From Plebeiibacterium sediminum (GTDB taxonomy: Bacteria > Bacteroidota > Bacteroidia > Bacteroidales > Marinilabiliaceae), in the NCBI RefSeq assembly GCF_026013605.1, contig NZ_JAPDPJ010000029.1, positions 1 to 64,000 on the forward strand: a DNA stretch of 64,000 nucleotides, in the 5' to 3' direction. The notes beneath the pieces are model-generated. The model saw only the letters and a list, made by a program, of their open reading frames with translations. It did not search any database and had not been told where the DNA came from. Of this stretch, positions 55,990-64,000 are shown piece after piece (position 1 is the first letter of the stretch; each line of letters begins with the position of its first letter). The position numbers and the translations under genes are program-made.

Positions 55990-56341
55990 AGGATTTATCT
56001 TTCATTCAATTATTATAGGAAACTTAGCAGGATTATCATTCAAATTATACTGTATGCATAGTATAAGTTCAAATGTATTCAAAGGCAAGTTTCAACTAAT
56101 AATAATGTCATGTTGCATAAAAGTAAATATACAGATCACTATTCACTTATGCGAATTATATATCTAATATTTTATTATTTATGGGCGTAAGAGTGAAATA
56201 TATTCCCTATTAAAAGATTTCTGTTCAAAAATTGACTTTTATGAAGTAAATATTTTTCATTCAATTATTTATATTTATCCAATCAAACTAAGAAGGAGAT
56301 AAACTAATATTGAACCATATAATTGTTTAAAATAAAAACCA
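55990..56341. promoter_or_regulatory. Divergent region of the CHASE kinase and TlpA-like gene, with one palindrome
   Basis: 352 bp with no gene. TTATACT-GTATGCAT-AGTATAA at 56045-56066 is a palindrome with 7-bp arms, about 56 bp upstream of the kinase ATG. AGAAGGAGAT near 56290 looks Shine-Dalgarno-like but is too far from the TlpA-like start to serve it. Confidence 0.5.
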
Positions 56342-56869
56342 ATGTACAATAAAGTTATTCTGATATTTTTAATGATTGTGTTGCCTTTGAATATGTTTTC
56401 TCAGGAGGAAGAACAAATTGATTACGAAGCATTTGATATTACAAAAGTAGGCCAGCAAGTTCCTGATTTTTCATTTGAAACAATTGACGGAAAGAGTTTT
56501 GAAATGTCTCAGCTAAAAGGTAAAACCGTTTTACTTGTGTTTTTTGCAACATGGTGTGGTCCATGTATGAAAGAATTACCTCGTATTCAGGAAGAAATAT
56601 ATAACAAATATCATTCGGATCAATTTATGGTAATTGCTTTTGGACGAAATCACTCCATGGACGAAATTAAAAAGTTTAATGAAGCTAAAGGTTTTTCTTT
56701 TCTATTAGCTCCCGATCCGGATAGAAATATATACAGTAAGTTTTTTGAGCAATACATTCCACGAAATGTTTTGGTAGATAAAACAGGGAAGATCGTTTAT
56801 CAAAGAACCGGATACGATGAGGAGGATGCTAAACAGTTAAAGGGATTGATTGCTAAAGAATTAAACTAG
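56342..56869 (+). CDS. Exported TlpA/ResA-like thioredoxin
   Basis: A 175-residue protein with a signal peptide (cleavage near NMFSQ). A thioredoxin-like domain of about 140 residues carries the active site FFATWCGPCMKELP (WCGPC), the QVPDFSFETIDGKSFEMSQLKGK lead-in of the AhpC/TSA-TlpA fold, and the cis-Pro loop YIPRNVLVDKTGKI. It should act as a periplasmic thiol-disulfide reductase, for example in cytochrome c maturation, but no partner gene is adjacent. A strong bidirectional terminator follows. Confidence 0.92.
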   Translation: MYNKVILIFLMIVLPLNMFSQEEEQIDYEAFDITKVGQQVPDFSFETIDGKSFEMSQLKGKTVLLVFFATWCGPCMKELPRIQEEIYNKYHSDQFMVIAFGRNHSMDEIKKFNEAKGFSFLLAPDPDRNIYSKFFEQYIPRNVLVDKTGKIVYQRTGYDEEDAKQLKGLIAKELN

Positions 56870-56898
56870 TATATTCTAACTCAGGAATTTATTATTAC

Positions 56899-56933
56899 AA
56901 AAAAATCCGGTAAGTCACCTTACCGGATTTTTT
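56899..56933. terminator. Bidirectional terminator
   Basis: AATCCGGTAAG and CTTACCGGATT pair perfectly around a 4-nt TCAC loop, with A and T tracts on the two sides. It sits between the convergent thioredoxin and chemoreceptor genes. Confidence 0.9.
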
Positions 56934-56959
56934 GTATTTCATTAATATGTTTTATCAAC

Positions 56960-58666
56960 TTAAAAAACCTGATATTCATCGTCAGATTTGTCGTTCAAAT
57001 TCAGTTTGATAACACTGTCATCAGGCAATTGACTTTTAACTTTCTTTTTTTCTGTTACGATTTTTTGAGCAGGCATCTCTTTCGGTTTTTCTGTTGTTTC
57101 CAAATGATTACCAATATCAAAAAATGAAATAACCTCTTTAAGATGATTAGCCTGATCATATAAGTTTTCTGCGTTTGAGGCCAGCTCCTCACTCGAAGCA
57201 GCATTTTGCTGAGTAATGCTATTAAGCTGCTGTATAGCACTGTTTACCTGAGCTGCACCATTATTTTGTTCAAGACTGGCTGCAGCAATTTCCTGAATAA
57301 GTTTTGATGTATTTTCAATTTTAGGAATCGTATTCATCATTACAATTCCGGTATCTTCTGTTAATTTTAATCCGGTTTGTACTAAACCTATAATTTCATC
57401 AGCAGCAACCTTACTGTTTTCAGCAAGTTTTCGTACCTCAGCGGCAACAACGGCAAATCCTTTACCATGCTCACCGGCTCGGGCTGCTTCAACAGCTGCG
57501 TTAAGAGCTAAAATATTGGTTTGGAAAGCAATATCATTAATTACTGTAATCTTTTCTGCAATACGTCTATTGGTTTCTTCAACAGTTTTTGATTGATTAG
57601 CAACCTCAGTTATGCTTTCACTGGCTTCGGTAGATACTTTATCGGTTTCTTGTGCATTTTGGCTGTTTTGTTCAATATTAGATGACATCTCTTCCATGGT
57701 AGAAGATACTTCTTCAATAGAACTTGCTTGTTCACTTGCACCTTGAGATAATTGCTCAGAGGCACTACTAAGCTGAGAACTGGCATTACTAATTTGATCA
57801 GATCCTTTTACAATGGCCTCAACCACTTTGCGTAAATTCAATAACATTGTATTAAGAGCAGAAGCCAACTGACCAATTTCATCGTTGGATTTTGTTTGAA
57901 TTACAATATCTATTTTTCCTTTGCCCACTTGTTCAACATCAGAAACCAGACTGATAATAGGTTTTGATAAACGTTTACCAATCAGGATGCTAATAATAAT
58001 GATAAGTGCTGTAACAATGATAAAAATAACTAATAAAAGAACGAGTGTATTTCTCATGGCCTTGTTACTTTCACTAGCTTGTATTAAAAGGTCATTATCA
58101 ATATCATCAATGTAATTACCTGTACCAATAACCCAATCGTAAGGTTCAAAATATGAACTAAATCCTCTTTTAGGCAGCGGTTCATCCGAGTCGGCTCTGG
58201 GCCAGTAATATTCCGAGAATCCATTACCTTTAATGGCTGCGTTAATAATATCCTGAACTAATAATTTTCCTTTGGCATCTTTTGTTTCCCAGCGATTGGT
58301 ACCTTCTGTTTTAGATCCTTTGATAAATACGTTTTGACCGTTTGATTTATCTGCCCAAAAGTAGCCTACTTCTCCATATTTAGCTTCTCTGATTATGTTG
58401 GCAGCAAAGCTCTTTGTAGAGTCTTGAGACAAGCCATATTGGCTACCTACTTTTTCAATTTGATGAAGCATTGACATCACAACCTGAGAATGCTCTTTAA
58501 TTTTACTGTCGTAACTGTTTCTAAGTAAACTTTCTAGTTGTGCTATTTCACGGTTCTGGTCCCTGTTAATAACATATACAAATACGGAAGAAATAACTAT
58601 ACCCAGAAACAAGGCAGCGCTAATTGCCAGTAATACAATCTTATTGGTAATATTAAGCTTTAACAT
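56960..58666 (-). CDS. Methyl-accepting chemotaxis protein with single Cache domain
   Basis: A 568-residue chemoreceptor. Transmembrane helices lie near 12-33 and 205-230. Between them is an sCache-type sensor ([61 protein letters not shown]). HAMP follows near 230-280. The signalling helices include [22 protein letters not shown]. After about residue 525 a flexible tail ends DDEYQVF, which fits the CheR/CheB docking pentapeptide pattern x-aromatic-x-x-aromatic. A porin gene 5 bp upstream in transcription order shares its operon. Confidence 0.93.
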   Translation of the reverse strand: MLKLNITNKIVLLAISAALFLGIVISSVFVYVINRDQNREIAQLESLLRNSYDSKIKEHSQVVMSMLHQIEKVGSQYGLSQDSTKSFAANIIREAKYGEVGYFWADKSNGQNVFIKGSKTEGTNRWETKDAKGKLLVQDIINAAIKGNGFSEYYWPRADSDEPLPKRGFSSYFEPYDWVIGTGNYIDDIDNDLLIQASESNKAMRNTLVLLLVIFIIVTALIIIISILIGKRLSKPIISLVSDVEQVGKGKIDIVIQTKSNDEIGQLASALNTMLLNLRKVVEAIVKGSDQISNASSQLSSASEQLSQGASEQASSIEEVSSTMEEMSSNIEQNSQNAQETDKVSTEASESITEVANQSKTVEETNRRIAEKITVINDIAFQTNILALNAAVEAARAGEHGKGFAVVAAEVRKLAENSKVAADEIIGLVQTGLKLTEDTGIVMMNTIPKIENTSKLIQEIAAASLEQNNGAAQVNSAIQQLNSITQQNAASSEELASNAENLYDQANHLKEVISFFDIGNHLETTEKPKEMPAQKIVTEKKKVKSQLPDDSVIKLNLNDKSDDEYQVF

Positions 58667-58671
58667 AAAGT

Positions 58672-59907
58672 TTAAAAATTATAGATAGTAGTGAAAATGT
58701 AACGATAATTTGTGATGTTATGACTGTCAACGAATTGACCATCCTGAACAGAATCTGCATATTTAACACTTGTAGTTGCCAATTCAACTCCAAATTTTAA
58801 TTTGTTTTTAGTGTAAGTGATGCGAGGAGACCATCGGGTTAAAGAAGTCAGGTCATTACCAAAACCGTAATAAACATCTGGTTTATTATCATGGTCAGGT
58901 GCTTTAACATGACCAATGAAAAATCCTGTAGCCCAGTTTTTCATTTTGTATTCAATCTCACTCCACACAGCAGTTGTTTCTGTATTTTTATAGGTACGAA
59001 AATCAGTAACAGGATCAATACTTTTAACTCCATAACCTCCAATTAATAATAGATTTGTTAAATTTTCACCGTAAGTACCATATACTTTTATAAAAAACTT
59101 ACTATTACTGTATTTGGCAAATCCTCCAATATTATATGATGATGCAGTTTCCTTATGAGCCAGATTGGCATCACTTTTTAATCGCGGAACAATAGTTTTA
59201 AAACCACCAACAACACCAGCTAAAAGGCCATTGTTTGAACTGGCAATTAATCTGGCTTGTACTTCAGGTAATCCTGAATTACGCAAATATTCACCCGATG
59301 CACCATTAGGCCCACGATCTGAAAAATCTCGCTGACTTAGTGCAGAAAGTGATAACTCAAGAGATTTTGAAGGCGTATAGGTAACACGAACTTGTGGTGC
59401 ACGACTAAATGGTTGAATAGGAACTGCAGCTCCCCATGCAATAATTTCCGGGTAACAGCTGGTAACAAAAGTAGGATGCCAGGTTTGACCCAATAAAAAT
59501 CCCAGTTTTTCATTTTTTAGTTGAATAAAGGCATGTCTTAATCTGGCTGTAGATGAGTTGGCATCTGATGTTCCAAAATAGTCAAATTCCAATACTGCAC
59601 TTGATTGAAAATCATCTATTTTCATGCCGGTCATTGAAAAACGAAGACGAGAGTGCAAATTAAACATTTGTAATCGTCCGTAGTCATTCATGTCATTACC
59701 ATTTGCGTCTCTTACAACAGGTTTGGGAAATAACAAAAACTCTCCGTCCCGTGCATTTACAGTTTGTCTTGAATCGTACTTAACTGAATGGCTGATAAAA
59801 CCAGAAATGTTTAGCCAATGAAATTTTTCTTTGTTTTCTTGTTCCTGTGCATGTATGCATGTAAAGCCAAGAATCAATAGAACCAGTAATAAATCCTTCT
59901 TGTTCAT
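58672..59907 (-). CDS. Outer-membrane porin-like protein co-transcribed with a chemoreceptor
   Basis: Starting at 59907 ([13 protein letters not shown]) the protein has about 411 residues and a signal peptide ending HAQ. An extension to 59973 adds 22 residues before the signal and is unlikely. The mature part alternates in amphipathic strands, with [23 protein letters not shown] resembling the DcaP-like trimeric porin pattern, and ends in IFTTIYNF with a terminal Phe. The chemoreceptor follows 5 bp downstream. A link between uptake of a solute and sensing of the same solute is inferred. Confidence 0.82.
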   Translation of the reverse strand: MNKKDLLLVLLILGFTCIHAQEQENKEKFHWLNISGFISHSVKYDSRQTVNARDGEFLLFPKPVVRDANGNDMNDYGRLQMFNLHSRLRFSMTGMKIDDFQSSAVLEFDYFGTSDANSSTARLRHAFIQLKNEKLGFLLGQTWHPTFVTSCYPEIIAWGAAVPIQPFSRAPQVRVTYTPSKSLELSLSALSQRDFSDRGPNGASGEYLRNSGLPEVQARLIASSNNGLLAGVVGGFKTIVPRLKSDANLAHKETASSYNIGGFAKYSNSKFFIKVYGTYGENLTNLLLIGGYGVKSIDPVTDFRTYKNTETTAVWSEIEYKMKNWATGFFIGHVKAPDHDNKPDVYYGFGNDLTSLTRWSPRITYTKNKLKFGVELATTSVKYADSVQDGQFVDSHNITNYRYIFTTIYNF

Positions 59908-60164
59908 AATGTAATCTGTTCCAATTTTATTTAGGTAATTAAATCCCTCTGAATTCAGCCAAATACGCTCCATACTCTATGAAAGTTACAATATATGTAC
60001 AAATGTATATGTTGGAATAAGGGAGTCGATTGTTCAATGTTTTGATAGTTAGTATTATATAGTTATTAAATTTAGAGGATAAAGCGAATGATTATTAAAT
60101 TACAAGGTATTGATTTTAGTTTTTTTTAGTTATAATCATGAAAAAGATAATACTTTTGCTTGTC

Positions 60165-61562
60165 CTATTTTTCACTTAAAGGCATCGTAAATATGAAATT
60201 GGATCCTTTGTTAACTTCACTTTCAACCCATATTTTACCACCATTTTTCTTAACAAATTCTTTGCACAGTAAAAGGCCCAAACCAGTTCCTTTTTCATGA
60301 TTGGTTCCTTGTGTTGTGTGATTATGATCAGTCTGAAAAAGTTTAGAAAGATCCTCTTTGGCAATACCAATTCCTGTATCAGAAACTGAAATGACTACCA
60401 TGTTTTTATGGCTTATTTTGGCCGAAATAGTTATACTTCCTTTAATATTAGTAAATTTTACTGCATTGGTTATCAGGTTATGTAATGTCGATGACAGCAT
60501 AAACATATCTGCATATACTTTAATATCAGGATCGATGTTAATAAGTAGGTTAATCTCTTTTTTTCGATAAGAACTCTCCAATAATTTACATGCTCTTTTT
60601 ACTTCTTCAATTAAAAATATGGGCGTTTTATTTTCTTTGATTCCTACGGTTTGCATACGTGACCATAGAAGTAGATTTTCAATTAATTCATTAATACTAT
60701 AAGAGTTCTTGTAAATAATAGAAAGATATTTGGTGATCGTTTTTTTATCGTACTCTTGATAATTATGATACATTAGCTCAGCTAAACCCATCAGGGAGTT
60801 CATTGGATTTTTTAAATCGTGTGCAACTATCGAAAAAAACTTATTTTTTGTGGCAACAGTATTTTCCAACTCTTTATTGATTTCTGTGAGCTGCTTTTTT
60901 TGTGCAATTAATTCTATAGCCTGTTCTTTAATTCTTTCTTTTTGTTCTGTAAGTTGTTTATTTCTTTTGTTTAATAATTCATTTTGATCCTCAACAATTG
61001 TATTTTTTATCCTTAATTCATGTATGTTTTTACTAAACTGATTAACCATATAAAGAATTACAGCCGAAAAAGAAATAAGAATGAATATAGAAAGTATTAA
61101 GGAATCATTTAGATAAGGGTTTTCAATTTTTATGGTTCCTGTTATAACATATACAATTTGAATTATAGTTTGAATAATTCCATGTAGTTTGTTAACAATG
61201 ATGTAGGTAATAACTACCAGCAAAGCAAAGAAAATGAGATTCCTAAGAAAAAGAGAGGTCTCAAAGTCACCAAATTGAACTCTCATTAAGGCGTAAATAA
61301 AATTTACAATAAGAGAATATGATGTGATAGCAAAGCTTGTTGGAAGCTTCATTAATTTTAGTACATATAAAAAGAATGTACTTAGTATAAAAATGCCTGT
61401 AACCAGGTTTACGAATATGATTTGATCAGATATGGAATTCATATTAATTCCATCCAAAACTAAACCAATACAACTAACAATTACAGTAATTATGTATATA
61501 ATATGAGCTCCTCTATTTATGTATACATATAACGCTTGCCTCTTTTCCAATTCCCTCTCCAC
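60165..61562 (-). CDS. Membrane-bound sensor histidine kinase with multi-helix sensor
   Basis: A 465-residue kinase. About six hydrophobic helices fill residues 15-185 with no known ligand domain. A coiled coil follows (about 190-235), then HisKA with FFSIVAHDLKNPMNSL and the HATPase with NLITNAVKFTN, DTGIGIA, GTGLGLLL. The C-terminal block CKEFVKKNGGKIWVESEVNKGS is strikingly like the end of the split kinase at 40.5 kb, so the catalytic parts of the two are related. No response regulator is adjacent. The start at 61562 is taken as the first ATG. Confidence 0.9.
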   Translation of the reverse strand: MERELEKRQALYVYINRGAHIIYIITVIVSCIGLVLDGINMNSISDQIIFVNLVTGIFILSTFFLYVLKLMKLPTSFAITSYSLIVNFIYALMRVQFGDFETSLFLRNLIFFALLVVITYIIVNKLHGIIQTIIQIVYVITGTIKIENPYLNDSLILSIFILISFSAVILYMVNQFSKNIHELRIKNTIVEDQNELLNKRNKQLTEQKERIKEQAIELIAQKKQLTEINKELENTVATKNKFFSIVAHDLKNPMNSLMGLAELMYHNYQEYDKKTITKYLSIIYKNSYSINELIENLLLWSRMQTVGIKENKTPIFLIEEVKRACKLLESSYRKKEINLLINIDPDIKVYADMFMLSSTLHNLITNAVKFTNIKGSITISAKISHKNMVVISVSDTGIGIAKEDLSKLFQTDHNHTTQGTNHEKGTGLGLLLCKEFVKKNGGKIWVESEVNKGSNFIFTMPLSEK

Positions 61563-62016
61563 TTAATCTCCTGTTAATTAGTTACCAATCTCTCTTTACT
61601 AATAAACTGATATTTCAGTTACATTTATTTGATAAAAACTGAAATATTATTTAACAAATTTTGAAATCTAACATTTACGGGCGGTATATGGCTTTTTTTC
61701 TTTTTATCCTGACAAAAATGTAATTACATCCATAAATTCTACAAAAATGTAAGATGCTCCAATTGGTCTCATTCACCTAATCAATGCGTTATGAAAATGG
61801 CATACTTTTTATAAATGAAAAGTAAGAAATTCCACATTAGCCTTATGTTGTAAGTAATAGAGGAGGAGCTGAACGTATGAAGTTTTAAGAAAAATATGGT
61901 TAGTTGAAGATTTATAAACCTTACAATAAATAGGTAATATGGAATGATTAAAAGAATGATAGGATAGTTTTTCTATCAAGATTCTTTTGAATGGATAACG
62001 GATAAAAATAAATATT
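61563..62016. promoter_or_regulatory. 454-bp divergent region with AACTGA/TCAGTT inverted repeats
   Basis: No gene found. ATATTTCAGTT (61610-61620) and AACTGAAATAT (61637-61647) are an 11-bp perfect inverted repeat; AACTGA-TATT-TCAGTT at 61605-61620 shares one arm, giving three half-sites 45-90 bp upstream of the kinase start. ACAAAAATGTAA occurs twice, at 61712-61723 and 61741-61752. Operator roles are speculative. Confidence 0.5.
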
Positions 62017-62505
62017 ATGAGTGCAATTCAATTTCATCCAATCGGGTATATTTATACACCTCATAAGAGTTTGGAAAATATGCCAATTCAACCAGCAGGA
62101 GCGAAGGCTGTTAAAGGAACTATTGAAATTTTGCCTGAGTATGCAGACGGATTGCAGGATATTGAAGGTTTTTCGCACATCACCTTATTTTATCATTTGC
62201 ATAAAGTAAAGGAGTACAAGCTAAAAGTAACTCCTTTTATGGATACAAAAGAGCATGGTATTTTTGCATGTAAATCACCAACACGTCCCAATGCCATGGG
62301 AATGTCCACAGTAAAACTATTGGCAGTTGATGGTAATGTGTTGCATATCGAAGAGGTTGATATGTTGGATGGTACACCATTAATTGATATTAAACCTTAT
62401 TGGCCAAAATTTGATAGTCGTGAGAATGTTAGGATGGGATGGCTTGAGAAACAGCCAGAAATTGTTCCTGTGGAGGAATTGATTTCAGATGCCAGGTTTG
62501 TGTAA
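62017..62505 (+). CDS. TrmO-like SAM-dependent methyltransferase, second copy
   Basis: A 162-residue TrmO/TsaA-family protein with YTPHKSLENMPIQP, IEGFSHITLFYHLHK, HGIFACKSPTRPNAMG and DMLDGTPLIDIKPYWPKFDSRENV. It resembles the molybdate-operon copy at 34936 across its whole length, roughly two-thirds identical by eye. Being free-standing, it is the better candidate for the ordinary tRNA t6A methyltransferase role, but both copies lack the C-terminal domain of E. coli TrmO, so neither function is certain. Confidence 0.87.
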   Translation: MSAIQFHPIGYIYTPHKSLENMPIQPAGAKAVKGTIEILPEYADGLQDIEGFSHITLFYHLHKVKEYKLKVTPFMDTKEHGIFACKSPTRPNAMGMSTVKLLAVDGNVLHIEEVDMLDGTPLIDIKPYWPKFDSRENVRMGWLEKQPEIVPVEELISDARFV

Positions 62506-62525
62506 GTAATAAAAGACCGAAAATA

Positions 62526-62549
62526 ACCATGCGTGTAATCACGCATGGT
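62526..62549. terminator. Hairpin between convergent genes
   Basis: ACCATGCGTG and CACGCATGGT form a 10-bp perfect stem with a TAAT loop, 20 bp after the TrmO-like stop and 15 bp before the end of the glycosidase gene. U-tracts are short on both sides, so it is a probable rather than classic terminator. Confidence 0.65.
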
Positions 62550-62564
62550 AAAATATTCAGAGGG

Positions 62565-64000
62565 TTATTGATTAATTCGGTAATAATCAAAATCAACATA
62601 TCCACCAGCTTCCTGTGTGGCATAATTAAAAAGACCATAGCGGTATCCCATAAAATGCTTGGTGATTGAATAGAGCATCTGAAGCGATTTCCTTATTTCT
62701 TTCCAATCTTTTCCATTAAGACTGTAATAAAAGTTTGCCTTTTCTGTATCGAAATCGCAGTCGATTTTTAAGTAGACCTTTTCCTGGGCTAAGGGAATTT
62801 GCTCAAACTCTTTAACCTCAGTACTTATTTGATGCGTCATTACAATGCCGTGTTTTTGATCTTCATTTTCAATGCCAAGTTGAGATTGAACCATCACAAT
62901 GGATTTTTTGCCATTCTCCATTTTAACACCAACATAACCGTACTTATTCTGAAGAGCTATTAAACCAGCAATATCTCCATCTTTCATGCCTTCTACATCT
63001 ATGCATGTTGAAGCTGAGCAGTGTGGACCAAAGGTTCGTTGAGTAAGCATGTTTCGAGCCAAAAGTATATTGGTATCAACACGTCCGGTAGTAATACGCA
63101 AGCGTCCTGGTTTTTTAAGAATATCCCAATTTTCATGATCCGGATTATGGTTCCATTGCCATACTAAAGGAAGTTTTGGTTCCTTATGTTTTCTTTCAAA
63201 TTCGTCAGAAGATACAATATTGAAAAGTCCTTTTGAGTTATCCGGAAGATCTAGTTTTTCAGGGACTTTGCCATCAACACCAATAACAGGCCAGCCATCT
63301 TTCCATTCAACAGGAGCGAGGTAAGGGATTCTTCCCAGGCTGCCTCTGTCGCCAAATAGCATGGCATACCAGTCACCTTCAGGAGTATCAACTAAACCTC
63401 CCTGAGCAATTTGCTCGTATTGTAGCATCACTTTGCTTTCATAGGGACCTGTAATTTTATCGGCTCTGCTTACAATGACAGATCGAATCCATTTACTTTT
63501 GGGTGAACCAATATTAAAAAGATAGTATTTGCCGTTGATTTTATGCATTTGGCTACCTTCACCTGGCAATCCTCCAACTTCATCTTTACCAAATACCATA
63601 TTAGCGTTTTCAATAATTACTTTATTAATGCCATCAGGTTTAATACCTGAAGCATCAGGAAGTAGCTCTATAAGATGAATTTTTCCTCCTCCGTAAATCA
63701 TATACACGCGTCCATCATCATCAAAAAATAAGGAATTATCGTGAAGAACAGGTTCAAATGTAAAGGATTCCCATGGTCCATTTTCAACACTTTTGGTTTT
63801 GTAAACGTGTGTTTTTCCTGATGTGGCAGAAAATGTGGATACATAAAACATTCCATTATGGAAGCGAAGGCTACTCGCCCAAGAACCCTTTCCATAGGCT
63901 TCTTGTCCATTTTCCAGGTTCATTTTATCATTTTCAACTAAACGGTCGTAGGCATAACCGGCAATTTCCCAATTTACCAGATCTTTCGATTTCATAATTG
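62565..64000 (-). CDS. Glycoside hydrolase family 43 enzyme, C-terminal part (runs off window)
   Basis: The gene continues past 64000, so the N-terminus with the catalytic base is not seen. Visible: GH43 propeller blades (WASSLRFHNGMFYVSTFS, HDNSLFFDDDGRVYMIYGGG), the probable acid GEGSQMHKINGKYYLF with its Glu, and GGLVDTPEGDWYAMLFGDRG. From about 230 residues before the end it continues into a concanavalin-like GH43 C-terminal domain (WQWNHNPDHENW, GYVGVKMENGK). Likely substrates are xylan or arabinan side-chain oligosaccharides; which one is unknown. The Met at 63995 is not taken as a start because family length requires more. Confidence 0.88.
   Translation of the reverse strand, partial: IMKSKDLVNWEIAGYAYDRLVENDKMNLENGQEAYGKGSWASSLRFHNGMFYVSTFSATSGKTHVYKTKSVENGPWESFTFEPVLHDNSLFFDDDGRVYMIYGGGKIHLIELLPDASGIKPDGINKVIIENANMVFGKDEVGGLPGEGSQMHKINGKYYLFNIGSPKSKWIRSVIVSRADKITGPYESKVMLQYEQIAQGGLVDTPEGDWYAMLFGDRGSLGRIPYLAPVEWKDGWPVIGVDGKVPEKLDLPDNSKGLFNIVSSDEFERKHKEPKLPLVWQWNHNPDHENWDILKKPGRLRITTGRVDTNILLARNMLTQRTFGPHCSASTCIDVEGMKDGDIAGLIALQNKYGYVGVKMENGKKSIVMVQSQLGIENEDQKHGIVMTHQISTEVKEFEQIPLAQEKVYLKIDCDFDTEKANFYYSLNGKDWKEIRKSLQMLYSITKHFMGYRYGLFNYATQEAGGYVDFDYYRINQ

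Overview
The window is AT-rich bacterial chromosome from the phylum Bacteroidota, most likely a marine, Marinilabiliales/Marinifilaceae-like organism (the family-level guess is inference). The supporting signs are a PKD-repeat protein with a type B type IX secretion C-terminal domain beside a PorP/SprF gene, promoters of the TAnnTTTG kind, a Reg_prop/Y_Y_Y sensor kinase, and many N-terminal signals ending in AQ, SQ or a lipobox. I see no insertion sequence, phage, plasmid or CRISPR array. Most genes are ordinary chromosomal ones in short operons.

Layout. 1-9.4 kb: tRNA-Lys, then an AmmeMemoRadiSam operon (fused Memo-AMMECR1, a Tat-exported phosphoesterase, the radical SAM protein), an FAD oxidoreductase, arginine deiminase, superoxide dismutase, a MATE exporter and an unknown exported protein. 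9.4-17.3 kb: proline dehydrogenase, a 1649-residue secreted PKD protein with its PorP/SprF partner, and a small heat-shock protein with a duplicated upstream element. 17.8-22.7 kb: polyphosphate kinase followed by an HD-PycTM membrane protein, a decayed QueG-like iron-sulfur gene, an OhrR-type regulator, and a thiol peroxidase with a two-operator promoter. 22.7-30.5 kb: an unknown protein, acetyltransferases, an MscS channel, a GNAT-RLAN-ATP-grasp ligase, a transglutaminase-like protein, and two unrelated exported proteins (27.0 and 29.7 kb) that share a conserved 5' leader.

30.8-36.3 kb is a complete molybdate operon on the minus strand: molbindin, ModE-like regulator, TrmO-like methyltransferase, porin, ModA, ModB, ModC. 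36.4-40.5 kb: a chemoreceptor, then a metal-efflux cassette (HMA-AraC regulator, SO_0444-type permease with its own HMA domain, small Cys-ended membrane protein). 40.5-43.8 kb: a large sensor kinase cut by one in-frame stop. 43.9-50.8 kb: a TetR-controlled efflux operon of the YbhGFSR type (TolC, HlyD, two complementary ATPases, two permeases), with a heptanucleotide tandem repeat in the middle.

50.9-64.0 kb: VOC protein, secreted esterase, acetyltransferase, methyltransferase, CHASE-domain kinase, TlpA-like thioredoxin, a Cache chemoreceptor co-transcribed with an outer-membrane porin, another histidine kinase, a second TrmO-like protein, and a GH43 glycosidase that runs off the right edge.

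The strongest candidates for something not yet described are the 5' leader shared by two unlinked exported-protein genes, the HD-PycTM protein tied to polyphosphate kinase without a Pycsar cyclase, and the operator architecture at the peroxidase and tandem heat-shock elements. Everything here was read by eye. Identities and repeat counts are hand counts.
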